Shown here in pieces: positions 1 through 6,966 of a DNA stretch of 10,384 nucleotides. The translations under genes and the position numbers were made by a program. Under the pieces are notes generated by a model that saw nothing but the letters and a program-made list of their open reading frames with translations, ran no database searches and was not told where the DNA came from. Origin of the DNA: Lachnospiraceae bacterium (GTDB lineage: Bacteria; Bacillota; Clostridia; Lachnospirales; Lachnospiraceae); contig JAGCSS010000377.1 of the NCBI GenBank assembly GCA_017964055.1, positions 1 to 10,384 of the forward strand, read 5' to 3'. The first letter of the stretch is position 1; every line of letters starts with the position of its first letter.

Positions 1-300
1 ATCAAGTATGTTGAGGGCAAGGAAGTTATCAATCTGCGCGGTACCGTTATTCCTCTTATCAGACTCGACAAGATCCTCGATGTCACCGATTCCAAGCAGG
101 ATGCGGAGAACCTTACGGTTGTCATCATTTCCAAGGGCGACAAGAAGGCCGGACTTATCGTTGACGACCTTATCGGACAGCTCGAGATCGTTATCAAGTC
201 GATCGGCAAGTACATCAACAACAGCAAGATGATCAGCGGTGCTACAATCCTCGGTGACGGTGAGATCGCACTGATCCTTGATGCTACTACATTAGTTTAA
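1..300 (+). CDS. cheA: Chemotaxis histidine kinase CheA, C-terminal fragment (P5 domain)
   Basis: The frame is open from the first base and ends at TAA 298-300, giving the last 99 residues of a protein whose start lies upstream. The residues form the end of a CheW-like SH3 fold: the segment INLRGTVIPLIRLDKIL is the conserved core strand pair of CheA P5 domains, and GLIVDDLIGQLEIVIKSIG matches the CheA signature usually written D-x-x-x-x-Q-x-E-V-V-I-K. The ending GDGEIALILDATTLV is also typical of CheA rather than CheW. P5 couples the kinase to CheW and to chemoreceptors, so this part controls kinase activity; the catalytic, dimerisation and phosphotransfer domains are outside the window. cheW follows after 18 nt, as in many chemotaxis operons. 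A second CheW-like protein is the alternative, but the VIKSIG motif and the adjacent full-length cheW favour CheA. Confidence 0.93.
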   Translation: MKYVEGKEVINLRGTVIPLIRLDKILDVTDSKQDAENLTVVIISKGDKKAGLIVDDLIGQLEIVIKSIGKYINNSKMISGATILGDGEIALILDATTLV

Positions 301-318
301 TTAAGGAGGACATTTCGC

Positions 319-783
319 ATGGCTGAGACAAATATTACTTCAACACTCGACGCGGTACAGTACATCGGCGTTGTTATCGATAACGAGCAGTACGGCATCG
401 ACATCAATTACATTGACAATATCGTAAAGATGCAGAGGATCACGAGAGTTCCGAAGGCACAGCCTTACTTCCTCGGAGTTATCAATATCCGCGGTGAGAT
501 CATCCCGGTTATGAGCCTCAGGATCAAGTTCGGCAAGAGCCCCGACACCTTTACGAATGCCACGAGGATCCTCATCATCAAGCCCGAACAGCAGGCTTCC
601 GTTGGTTTCGTGGTTGACGAGGTTAAGGAAGTAGTTAACCTCGAAGAGGACAGCATCGATCATAAGAATACATCGGATTCCGGTAATTCTTACATCTTCG
701 GCGTAGGAAAGCATGCCGACGGCCTTATCTCCCTGATGAACATTCAGGCGGTACTTGCGGAAAAGGAAGATCAGGCTAAGTAA
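319..783 (+). CDS. cheW: Chemotaxis coupling protein CheW
   Basis: This is a complete 154-residue protein, the normal CheW length, starting at ATG 319 behind a strong AAGGAGGA (303-310). One CheW-like domain spans roughly residues 13-148. Visible family landmarks are the first strands QYIGVVIDNEQYGIDI, the segment ITRVPKAQPYFLGVINIRGEIIPV (the RG-x-I-x-P-V core is the CheW hallmark), and GFVVDEVKEVVNL near residues 93-105. CheW is a cytoplasmic adaptor that binds the P5 domain of CheA and the tips of chemoreceptors to build signalling arrays. It lies between cheA and cheC and is almost certainly co-transcribed with them. No enzymatic residues are expected. CheV is excluded because there is no receiver domain. 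Confidence 0.95.
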   Translation: MAETNITSTLDAVQYIGVVIDNEQYGIDINYIDNIVKMQRITRVPKAQPYFLGVINIRGEIIPVMSLRIKFGKSPDTFTNATRILIIKPEQQASVGFVVDEVKEVVNLEEDSIDHKNTSDSGNSYIFGVGKHADGLISLMNIQAVLAEKEDQAK

Positions 784-822
784 TTTCAGGATATTCTAAA
801 CTATATAAGGGGGATAAACGTT

Positions 823-1437
823 GTGAGTACTCGTCTGGAAGAGTTTTCAGATATGGAATTTGACGTCCTGAAGGAGATCTCGAATATCGGCGCGGGCAAC
901 GCGACGACAGCGATCTCCACGATGCTCGGGATCAAGGTGAACATGGAAGTTCCCGTGATCAAGTTCCTTGAGTTCAAGGAACTGGCCGAGAGCATCGGAG
1001 GAGCGGAAAATATCGTTACAGGTATCCTTTTCGGCCTTGAGATGGATATCGACGGTATGATGATGTTCGTCATGGACTGCAAATCCGCACAGAGAATGAT
1101 CGCGAATATCCTCCACGTTGACGAGGCTGAGGGCACGGAGTTCTCCGAAATGGGACTTTCCGTGCTCCAGGAGCTCGGCAACATCATCGCGGGCTCTTAC
1201 CTGTCCGCGATATCGTCTTTGACGCATCTTTCCATTGCACCTACGGTGCCCTATCTGTCGGTTGACATGGCAGGAGCGATCCTTTCGGTTCCCGCCATTC
1301 AATTCGGTACGGTAAGCGACAAGGCACTCCTGATCCGCTCTGAGTTCGGCGACGAAGCGACGAGCGTGGACGGATATTTCATTCTTGTGCCTACGCTTGA
1401 AGCGTTTGAGAAGATATTTACTTCTCTGGGACTTTAA
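823..1437 (+). CDS. cheC: CheY-P phosphatase CheC
   Basis: The protein has 204 residues and starts at GTG 823, nine nt after the G-rich ribosome binding site AAGGGGG (807-813); no in-frame ATG gives a better start. CheC removes phosphate from CheY-P and binds CheD. It belongs to the CheC/CheX/FliY phosphatase family, whose active-site pattern is E-x2-N-x22-P. Both copies are intact: E18/N21/P44 in EISNIGAGNA and E117/N120/P143 in ELGNIIAGSY, with 22 residues between Asn and Pro in each. The pseudo-twofold repeat fits CheC rather than CheX, which is smaller and has one site. No N-terminal CheY-binding extension or C-terminal FliN domain is present, which excludes FliY. cheD follows 29 nt downstream, matching the known functional pair. 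Confidence 0.95.
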   Translation: MSTRLEEFSDMEFDVLKEISNIGAGNATTAISTMLGIKVNMEVPVIKFLEFKELAESIGGAENIVTGILFGLEMDIDGMMMFVMDCKSAQRMIANILHVDEAEGTEFSEMGLSVLQELGNIIAGSYLSAISSLTHLSIAPTVPYLSVDMAGAILSVPAIQFGTVSDKALLIRSEFGDEATSVDGYFILVPTLEAFEKIFTSLGL

Positions 1438-1466
1438 AAACAATAACAGGAATGGACAGTATGTGA

Positions 1467-1952
1467 ATGGGTAATATGGTAAAAGTCGGAATGGCCGACA
1501 TGAATATATGCAAGGCGCCCGATGCAATAACCACACTGGGACTGGGGTCCTGTATCGGAGTAGTCCTTTACGATATACGAACCAAGATATGCGGAATGGT
1601 CCATGTCATGCTTCCGGACAGCACCGCGATCAAGATGAACGACAATCCTGCCAAGTTCGCGGATACGGGCATCAGGGATATGCTGAAGATGCTTGAGAAA
1701 CAGGGAGTTCCGAAATCCGCGCTGAAGGCCAAGATGGCCGGCGGGGCGCAGATGTTCGCGGTTAAGTCGGACAATGACATGCTGCGTGTCGGACAGAGGA
1801 ATGCCGAAGCGGTACGCAAGGTGCTCCAGGGCTACGGCATCAAGCTTATGGCAGAGGACTGCGGAGCCAATTACGGACGCACGATCGAGTTTTATCCGGA
1901 GACGCAGGAGCTCTACATCAAGTCGATCGGAAAAGAATTAAAAATAATTTAA
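1467..1952 (+). CDS. cheD: Chemoreceptor glutamine deamidase CheD
   Basis: A 161-residue protein matches CheD in length and in all landmark motifs. LGLGSCIGVVLYD carries the catalytic cysteine (Cys29), GMVHVMLPDS carries the catalytic histidine (His46), and Thr23 lies six residues before the cysteine, as in the characterised Thermotoga enzyme. MAGGAQMF and the C-terminal DCGANYGRTIEF are further family signatures. CheD deamidates specific glutamines of chemoreceptors, and in Bacillus it is sequestered by CheC in adaptation. The start is ATG 1467; an in-frame TGA at 1464-1466 rules out a longer protein, though ATG 1476 is possible. The ribosome binding site is weak (AGGA 1448-1451 or GGA 1454-1456), in contrast to its neighbours, so translation may depend partly on coupling to cheC. 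Confidence 0.95.
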   Translation: MGNMVKVGMADMNICKAPDAITTLGLGSCIGVVLYDIRTKICGMVHVMLPDSTAIKMNDNPAKFADTGIRDMLKMLEKQGVPKSALKAKMAGGAQMFAVKSDNDMLRVGQRNAEAVRKVLQGYGIKLMAEDCGANYGRTIEFYPETQELYIKSIGKELKII

Positions 1953-1967
1953 AGGTTGGTGTCATCA

Positions 1968-2324
1968 GTGAAAGACAAACCTTTGGTGATAATAATAACC
2001 TTACTGGGTGGCGCGGTCTGCAGTATATGTTGTATACTGAAAAGGGCCGGGCTGCTTTGGACGTTACTGGCAACATTTATAACACTGCTCGTTTTCCTGA
2101 TCATCGGGCTGATCGTCAACAGATTCTATACCGAGGTCAAAAACGAGGTTATTGCGGCAGACAAGGAAAGAGAGCGTATTGCCGAGGAAGAACGGTTAAA
2201 GAGGGAAGAGGAGAACCGGCTTCGTGAGGAATGGGAGGCCGAACATCCGGGAGTGCCTTATCCCGAGGAGGAAGCGGCTGCCGAAGAGGCAACCGAAGAG
2301 ACAGAAGCAACGGAAACTTTGTGA
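1968..2324 (+). CDS. Small membrane protein with acidic, charged tail, function unknown
   Basis: About 118 residues if translation starts at GTG 1968. TTG 1956 and GTG 1959 are in frame and cannot be excluded, since AAAGG at 1951-1955 and GGTG at 1958-1961 are both poor Shine-Dalgarno matches. Two hydrophobic segments, about residues 6-24 and 29-50, look like a membrane hairpin. A highly charged helical region (about 55-92) rich in Glu, Lys and Arg follows, then an Ala/Glu/Thr-rich acidic ending. There is no catalytic motif. It sits 15 nt after cheD and its stop lies 18 nt before fliA, so it is part of the flagellar operon. I do not recognise a named family. The layout would suit a membrane-anchored accessory factor for flagellar or chemotaxis assembly, but that rests on position only. 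Confidence 0.72.
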   Translation: MKDKPLVIIITLLGGAVCSICCILKRAGLLWTLLATFITLLVFLIIGLIVNRFYTEVKNEVIAADKERERIAEEERLKREEENRLREEWEAEHPGVPYPEEEAAAEEATEETEATETL

Positions 2325-2342
2325 GAAGGAGCATAACTGATT

Positions 2343-3101
2343 ATGGCAGTTGATAAGGAAAAGCTCTGGAGTGATTATTCCGCAAACAAAACTCCGGAAC
2401 TGCGTGAACAGCTTATTATAGAATATGCGCCGCTGGTTAAGCTCGTGGCGGGCAAGCTCAGCATGTATCTCGGATACAATGTCGAGTTTGACGATCTGGT
2501 CGGATATGGGGTATTCGGCCTTATCGACGCTATCGACAAGTTTGACTACGGCAAGGGTGTAAAGTTCGAGACTTACGCGTCGTTAAGGATCCGCGGAGCG
2601 ATACTCGACCAGATCCGCAAGATGGACTGGATCCCCCGTACCGTCCGCCAGAAGCAGAAGGAGCTGGACGGCGCTTACCGCAGGATAGAGGAGCGCACCG
2701 GCAGGCCCGCGACCGACGAACAGGTTGCCGAGGAGCTGGGCATTTCCGTTGACGAGCTTGACGAGCTCCAGAACGAGACCAAGGTTTCCAACATCATTTC
2801 TCTCGACGAATACATGGAGCAGGGCGAGGCCAAGATCGAGCCCAGAGCGGATAAGGATTACATGCAGCCCGAGAAGGTTGTCGAGAAATCCGAGCTTAAG
2901 CGTCTGCTGCTCGAGGTCCTCGAGACCCTTACGGACAAGGAGAAAAAGGTTATCACGCTCTACTATTATGAGGAGCTTACGTTAAAGGAGATAAGCAGGG
3001 TTCTGGAAGTTTCGGAGTCACGTGTTTCACAGCTTCATTCGAAGGCACTGATCAAGATGAAGCAGAGACTCGGCGGCAATATGGCTATGTTTTTGGGGTA
3101 A
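2343..3101 (+). CDS. fliA: Flagellar sigma factor sigma-28 (FliA/SigD/WhiG family)
   Basis: A complete 252-residue sigma-70 family protein of the FliA/SigD/WhiG type, starting at ATG 2343 behind AAGGAG, which overlaps the end of the previous gene. Region 2 covers about residues 20-100, with FDDLVGYGVFGLIDAIDKFD and the -10-recognition segment FETYASLRIRGAILDQIRKMDW followed by PR. Region 3 is about 105-160, and region 4 is about 190-245 with the helix-turn-helix LTLKEISRVLEVSESRVSQ. This factor directs RNA polymerase to late flagellar and chemotaxis promoters and is normally held by the anti-sigma factor FlgM, which is not in this window. Position after cheC-cheD is the same as sigD in Bacillus subtilis. 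No sigma-28-type promoter was found in the window itself. The Bacillus name for this gene would be sigD. Confidence 0.95.
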   Translation: MAVDKEKLWSDYSANKTPELREQLIIEYAPLVKLVAGKLSMYLGYNVEFDDLVGYGVFGLIDAIDKFDYGKGVKFETYASLRIRGAILDQIRKMDWIPRTVRQKQKELDGAYRRIEERTGRPATDEQVAEELGISVDELDELQNETKVSNIISLDEYMEQGEAKIEPRADKDYMQPEKVVEKSELKRLLLEVLETLTDKEKKVITLYYYEELTLKEISRVLEVSESRVSQLHSKALIKMKQRLGGNMAMFLG

Positions 3102-3125
3102 ACTTATAAATCAGAGGGGTGACTT

Positions 3126-4721
3126 ATGAGGAATGGGTATTTTAAACTGGACAAAAGAACGGACGGAACATATCTGATCATATATCCGCCGGAGGAATCG
3201 GGGACATTTGTAGACGGAACCGAGATCGTAAATTATCTCGACGGCTTCAAGCTCGACTTTGAAAAGTCGGCTGTATACGAGGCTTTAAAAAAGTGCACGG
3301 GACCGGATCCTGTGGAGCTGAGACTGACCACGCTCCAGCTCGGAAATATCGATGAGATCCTTTCGGTCGACAGCCCGGACGGACTTGCGGCGATGGTAAG
3401 ATTCTATCCGCCCGAGAAGAGCGGAACGAAGATGACCTATGAGGATGTTGTTCATGCGCTGGCCGTAAAGGGGATCAAGAGCGGCTTAAACGAAGACGAG
3501 ATCAGGAAGTTCCTCAGAGAGAGACAGTACTGCACGACATACGTGCTTGCGGAAGCTACGCTGCCCGAAGAGGGACGCGATGCTGTCATAGAGTATCATT
3601 TTAATACGGACCTTACCAAAAAGCCCAAGCTTAACGAGGACGGATCGGTCGACTTCCATCAGCTCGATACCGTAAGCCATGTTGAGAAGGATATGGTGCT
3701 GGCTACGCTCACGCCCGCTATCCAGGGCAAGCCAGGCGTAGACGTAAAGGGCGTACCGATCAAGCCCAGAAACGTTCAGGTAAAGTTCCTGCGTCAGGTT
3801 AAGCATGCTCATCTGAGCCCGGACGGACTGCAGCTCATCTGCGACGTTAACGGGCATGTTATGCTGGTTGACGGACAGATATTCATTTCGGATACCTATA
3901 CAGTTCCGGCCAATGTCGATCCCACCACGGGCGATATCGACTACAACGGCAACGTGCAGGTTGAGGGCAATGTCAATACGGGATATAAGGTCACCGCGAC
4001 CGGAGACATCATCGTCAACGGCATCGTAGAGGGCGCCGAGCTCAATGCGGGCGGCCAGATCATATTAAAGCGCGGCATTCAGGGCATGGCCAGGGGAAAG
4101 CTTACCGCCGGCACCAATATCGTTACCAAATTCATAGAGAGCGCGGAGGTTTCCGCGGGCGGCTTCGTTCAGACGGAGTCCATCATGCACAGCACCGTAA
4201 CGGCCGGCAGCGAGATCATCGTTAAGGGCAAGAAAGGCTTCATCACGGGCGGTTCAGTACGCTCGGGCAAGTGCATCGAAGCTAAGACCATCGGCTCGGT
4301 CATGGGCACGAACACCGTGCTTGAAGTGGGCGTAAATATGAACCTCGCGAACAAGCTCAAGCAGCTCGAGGCGGAAAAGATCGAGACGCAGAAGCTCATG
4401 GACCGCGATGACAAGATCATTCTTCATTTTACGAACAAGATAAAGAACCACGAGGAGGTAACTCCCGAGAGGCTGGCGCAGTTCCAGCAGGTTGCGGGCG
4501 AGCGCAAGGAGCTCGACAAAAAAATGGAAGATATGACCAGACAGATAGAGAACATCACCGTCGAGCTGGATAACGCCACAGGCGGATACATTCTCGTCGA
4601 CGAGATCATCTATCCCGGCTGCAAAGTCACCGTTTCAAACGTAACCAACTATATCAGGACCGAGACCAAACACGCGCGACTTGTAAGAGACGGAGCGGAT
4701 GTCAGAGTTGCCGCATATTGA
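3126..4721 (+). CDS. FapA family (DUF342) polymer-forming protein
   Basis: A 531-residue protein starting at ATG 3126, six nt after GAGGGG. The N-terminal half (about 1-200) includes two short repeats of the YPPE-x-S-G-T form (residues 20-27 and 94-101). The segment GKPGVDVKGVPI (201-212) is the typical DUF342/FapA motif. Residues about 255-400 are a run of short beta-turn units rich in Gly and Val, such as GNVQVEGNVNTGYKVTATGD, consistent with a right-handed beta-helix. A coiled coil of Leu, Glu and Lys heptads covers about 405-485, and a beta-rich C-terminus follows. FapA proteins occur widely in bacteria, and in some Gammaproteobacteria they have been linked to polar flagellar assembly. 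Their role in clostridia is not established. Placement directly after the sigma-28 gene supports a flagellar or cell-envelope role here. Confidence 0.9.
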   Translation: MRNGYFKLDKRTDGTYLIIYPPEESGTFVDGTEIVNYLDGFKLDFEKSAVYEALKKCTGPDPVELRLTTLQLGNIDEILSVDSPDGLAAMVRFYPPEKSGTKMTYEDVVHALAVKGIKSGLNEDEIRKFLRERQYCTTYVLAEATLPEEGRDAVIEYHFNTDLTKKPKLNEDGSVDFHQLDTVSHVEKDMVLATLTPAIQGKPGVDVKGVPIKPRNVQVKFLRQVKHAHLSPDGLQLICDVNGHVMLVDGQIFISDTYTVPANVDPTTGDIDYNGNVQVEGNVNTGYKVTATGDIIVNGIVEGAELNAGGQIILKRGIQGMARGKLTAGTNIVTKFIESAEVSAGGFVQTESIMHSTVTAGSEIIVKGKKGFITGGSVRSGKCIEAKTIGSVMGTNTVLEVGVNMNLANKLKQLEAEKIETQKLMDRDDKIILHFTNKIKNHEEVTPERLAQFQQVAGERKELDKKMEDMTRQIENITVELDNATGGYILVDEIIYPGCKVTVSNVTNYIRTETKHARLVRDGADVRVAAY

Positions 4722-4724
4722 TAT

Positions 4725-4785
4725 TTGCGGAGCGAAAGGCAAGCAGAATCCGCCGAAGGCGGAACTGCGAGTGCCTGTAGTGCAA
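4725..4785 (+). other. Intergenic long imperfect hairpin before the small unknown gene
   Basis: The 78-nt gap between the DUF342 gene and the next gene can fold almost completely. TCCGCC (4749-4754) pairs with GGCGGA (4758-4763) around a GAA loop. GCAG (4743-4746) then pairs with CTGC (4765-4768), AGGCA (4737-4741) with TGCCT (4772-4776), and the ends TTGC (4725-4728) with GCAA (4782-4785). There is no T-tract after it, so it is not an intrinsic terminator. It ends four nt before the AAGGAG ribosome binding site (4789-4794) of the next gene, so it could act in mRNA processing, stability or translation. It does not match the consensus of a c-di-GMP riboswitch as I know it. Confidence 0.6.
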
Positions 4786-4799
4786 CGGAAGGAGATACT

Positions 4800-5129
4800 A
4801 TGATCACTCCTATCGAAATGTATACTATGGTTCCGAAGTCACAGGAAGCTACGCAGGTCAGGCTGGGCGAGCAGACGAAGGATATGTCCAGGATGGCTGA
4901 GATCACCCAGCATATCGAGCAGAATGCGAACGACAACGCCAACCGCACGGTAAGGATGTCGGAAGCTACTAACCCCGAATACCGTTACGACGCCAAGGAA
5001 AAAGGCAATAACGAGTATTCTTCCGGTGGGGGCCGGGGCAAGGGTGAGGAGCACGAAGAGGAAGAGGACAAGGAACCTAAGGTCAGGAATATGACCGATC
5101 ATCCCGGAGGGATAGATATCAGGATTTAA
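4800..5129 (+). CDS. Small hydrophilic protein of unknown function
   Basis: 109 residues from ATG 4800, chosen because AAGGAG (4789-4794) lies five nt upstream. The frame extends back to 4725, but that stretch is the intergenic hairpin and has no start with a ribosome binding site. There is no signal peptide or membrane segment. The N-terminus (ITPIEMYTMVPKSQEAT) looks ordered and conserved in style. Residues about 20-50 are helical and rich in Gln, Asn and Met. A low-complexity Gly/Lys/Glu-rich stretch (about 71-92) follows, and the protein ends in GIDIRI. The family is not one I can name. Being between a DUF342 gene and a SwrB-like gene, it is probably a flagellar-operon accessory protein, by context only. 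Confidence 0.75.
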   Translation: MITPIEMYTMVPKSQEATQVRLGEQTKDMSRMAEITQHIEQNANDNANRTVRMSEATNPEYRYDAKEKGNNEYSSGGGRGKGEEHEEEEDKEPKVRNMTDHPGGIDIRI

Positions 5130-5159
5130 AGGCTTGTTAACAGGGGGATATGTAATTAA

Positions 5160-6041
5160 ATGACAGGGCTTGAGATAACTTTATTTATATTGGGCGCGGC
5201 TTTTATAATCATCAGCTTTTTTATCGTCGGAGGAAACGAAAGGACTCCCCGTGATGCCGCCCGCAGCGCATTGGACGCCAATGTGCTCGAGCAGATGCAC
5301 GAGGATTTCGTTGAGAAGGCGAATAAAAGGGCTGATTTCCTTTTGCATGAAACAGAAGACAAGCTCGAATCACTTTCAAACGATAAGATCATAGCGGTAG
5401 GCGAATATTCGGACCAGATGCTCGAAAAAATTGAGAGCAACCACAAGGAGGTCGTATTCCTCTACCAGATGCTGAACGAAAAGGAAGAAGCACTCAAAAG
5501 CACGGTGCTCGGTATGGAAAATACCAGGATCGAATGCGAGAAGATGATACGTGACGCGGAGGCTGCGCGTGAGGCCGTCGATAAGGCTGCCGCAGCTGCG
5601 GAGAGCAGACTGAGCGCCGCTGTTGCCGCGCGTGCCGCAAAGCCTGCGGTGCAGACGACCGCAGCTGCCGGAGCAAAGCCTGCCGCACCCGCTGCGCGTA
5701 CAGCAGCCGCAAAACCCGCTGTGTCAGCCGGCACGAAGACCGCTGCCGCAGCGACCGGAACGGCACCAGCGAAGACGGCCGGCACCGCCGCAAAGCCCGC
5801 TTCGGGCGGGACGGGAGCGAAACCTGCGGCGCGTCCGCAGACTGTCAGACCTGCGGCACCCGCTGCTCCTTCGTTTGACAGCATGATCGGCGCACCCACG
5901 GAGAATCTCGATACGGGCGCTATCAACCGCAACGATGAGATCATTGCTCTGCACAAGAGCGGAAAGTCAGTCATGGAAATATCCAAACTCCTCGGAATGG
6001 GACAGGGAGAGGTAAAGCTTATCATAGACCTTTATTGCTGA
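5160..6041 (+). CDS. SwrB/YlxL-like membrane-anchored coiled-coil protein with C-terminal helix-turn-helix-like motif
   Basis: 293 residues from ATG 5160, ten nt after AGGGGGAT. A single N-terminal hydrophobic helix (about 3-23) should anchor it in the membrane. Residues about 35-160 are predicted coiled coil with many Glu, Lys and Ala, including KEVVFLYQMLNEKE. Residues about 157-238 are a low-complexity Ala/Pro/Lys/Thr linker with repeated AAKPA-like units. The C-terminal 37 residues contain EIIALHKSGKSVMEISKLLG followed by GQGEVKLIIDLY, a helix-turn-helix-like module. This order (one TM helix, coiled coil, small C-terminal helical module) and the location between sigD and rpsB match B. subtilis SwrB (YlxL), a membrane protein that promotes flagellar type III secretion activation and hook-basal body completion. 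Overall identity to SwrB is expected to be low, so the assignment rests on architecture and synteny. DNA binding is not implied. Confidence 0.75.
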   Translation: MTGLEITLFILGAAFIIISFFIVGGNERTPRDAARSALDANVLEQMHEDFVEKANKRADFLLHETEDKLESLSNDKIIAVGEYSDQMLEKIESNHKEVVFLYQMLNEKEEALKSTVLGMENTRIECEKMIRDAEAAREAVDKAAAAAESRLSAAVAARAAKPAVQTTAAAGAKPAAPAARTAAAKPAVSAGTKTAAAATGTAPAKTAGTAAKPASGGTGAKPAARPQTVRPAAPAAPSFDSMIGAPTENLDTGAINRNDEIIALHKSGKSVMEISKLLGMGQGEVKLIIDLYC

Positions 6042-6060
6042 TTGAAACGGGGAGAATGAG

Positions 6061-6879
6061 ATGAAACTGAAATACTATATGAGAGGAGTCGGAACGGGCA
6101 TACTGTTCACCCTGTTCATTTTCGTGGTGATCATCATTCCGAACCTCAAGCTTGAAAACAGGATAAAAGAAGCCACGGCGAACGAGGAGAACGCCGGCGG
6201 CAGCGGCAAGGACGACGAGATATCGTCTCTGGTTGGGAAGAATGACAAGACGGAGCCTACGCCGTCACCGGTGGAGGGGCCTACATTGTCACCTACACCC
6301 ACGCCGCCGTCCACCGAGCCTGACAGCTCACCCACACCGGTTGAGAGTTCTCTGGAAGACCCTACGGCAACACCTACGCCTGCGGACGAACCTACGGCCA
6401 CGCCTACACCCACAAAGGCACCCACGGTGACGCCTACATCTACGCCGACAAAGGCACCTACGGCGACACCTACGCCTACGAAGGCACCCACGGCGACGCC
6501 TACACCTACGCCCACGAAGGCACCTACACCGACTCCTTCGCCTGCGCCTACGCCCACACAGGCGCCCACACCGACACCGAGTCCTACACCTACGCCCACA
6601 CAGGCGCCTACTCCGACTCCCGGACCTTCGACGCCTACGCCCACTCCGTATGTGGATTCGACCGGAACTCTCAAGTTTACGATCACTAAGGGCATGACTT
6701 CGGAGACATTCAGTAAGGCTCTCGAGAGATACGGCATTATCGATGACTGGCAGGCCCTCAATTCGTATATCGGGCGCCACGGTTACTCGGAGAAGATCCA
6801 GGTAGGGACCTTTACCTTTACAAAGGGCATGAGTTACGACGCGATCTGCAAAAAGGTAATGGGCAAGAACTATAAATGA
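6061..6879 (+). CDS. Membrane-anchored MltG N-terminal-like domain protein with Thr-Pro linker, no lytic transglycosylase domain
   Basis: 272 residues from ATG 6061, six nt after GGGGAG. An N-terminal membrane helix (about 9-28) leads into a charged stretch. A long extracytoplasmic Thr/Pro-rich linker (about 65-197) follows, built from units such as TKAPTATPTPT. The last ~70 residues (TLKFTITKGMTSETFSKALE... and IQVGTFTFTKGMSYDAICKKVMG) resemble the small LysM-like subdomain that precedes the catalytic domain of MltG/YceG endolytic transglycosylases: beta strand, helix for a 'late' position, then VGTF-x-F-x-KGM-x-Y-x-x-I. The protein stops there, so the catalytic domain with its glutamate is absent. 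It probably projects this domain into the cell wall, but what it binds is unknown. It is the last gene of the flagellar operon, followed by a terminator. Confidence 0.8.
   Translation: MKLKYYMRGVGTGILFTLFIFVVIIIPNLKLENRIKEATANEENAGGSGKDDEISSLVGKNDKTEPTPSPVEGPTLSPTPTPPSTEPDSSPTPVESSLEDPTATPTPADEPTATPTPTKAPTVTPTSTPTKAPTATPTPTKAPTATPTPTPTKAPTPTPSPAPTPTQAPTPTPSPTPTPTQAPTPTPGPSTPTPTPYVDSTGTLKFTITKGMTSETFSKALERYGIIDDWQALNSYIGRHGYSEKIQVGTFTFTKGMSYDAICKKVMGKNYK
6253..6651 (+). repeat. Degenerate tandem repeat encoding the Thr-Pro linker
   Basis: About 400 bp consist of variants of the hexamer CCTACG/CCCACG (Pro-Thr codon pairs) organised in larger units that begin AAGGCACC (Lys-Ala-Pro) or CAGGCGCC (Gln-Ala-Pro) and are roughly 27-36 bp long. 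Third-position variation keeps the units from being exact copies. Such tracts are prone to length change by slippage or recombination, and every unit is a multiple of three, so changes would keep the frame. The opposite strand also shows long open frames here, which are an artefact of the repeat composition. Confidence 0.85.
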
Positions 6880-6881
6880 TC

Positions 6882-6918
6882 AATTCGGGAACGTTTTCGG
6901 ACGTTCCTGAATTTTTTT
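6882..6918 (+). terminator. Intrinsic terminator of the flagellar/chemotaxis operon
   Basis: AATTCGGGAACG (6882-6893) pairs with CGTTCCTGAATT (6902-6913) with one G-U pair, and T6894-A6901 adds another pair. The loop is six nt. A run of seven T (6912-6918) overlaps the end of the stem. It begins three nt after the stop of the MltG-like gene and precedes the rpsB promoter, so it separates the motility operon from the ribosomal transcript. Confidence 0.92.
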
Positions 6919-6930
6919 GTCGGGAAATGC

Positions 6931-6959
6931 TTGCATTCTCGCCAACTCTGTGCTAATAT
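6931..6959 (+). promoter_or_regulatory. Housekeeping (sigma-A) extended -10 promoter of rpsB
   Basis: TTGCAT (6931-6936) and TAATAT (6954-6959) are separated by exactly 17 nt, each one or two mismatches from TTGACA/TATAAT. TG at 6951-6952, one base before the -10 hexamer, makes an extended -10. Transcription should begin near 6966, giving a leader of about 140 nt before the rpsB start. It lies just after the operon terminator, as expected for an independent promoter. Confidence 0.85.
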
Positions 6960-6966
6960 TTCAAAG

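Noticed and set aside
5462..6025. Long minus-strand frame opposite the SwrB-like gene.
   Set aside because: It is caused by the Ala/Pro-rich, GC-rich linker on the coding strand and has no ribosome binding site or family resemblance.
6075..6761. Long open frames on the minus strand across the Thr-Pro linker, rich in Gly-Val or Arg.
   Set aside because: They are mirrors of the hexamer repeat and biased codon composition; they have no start signals and no protein-like features.
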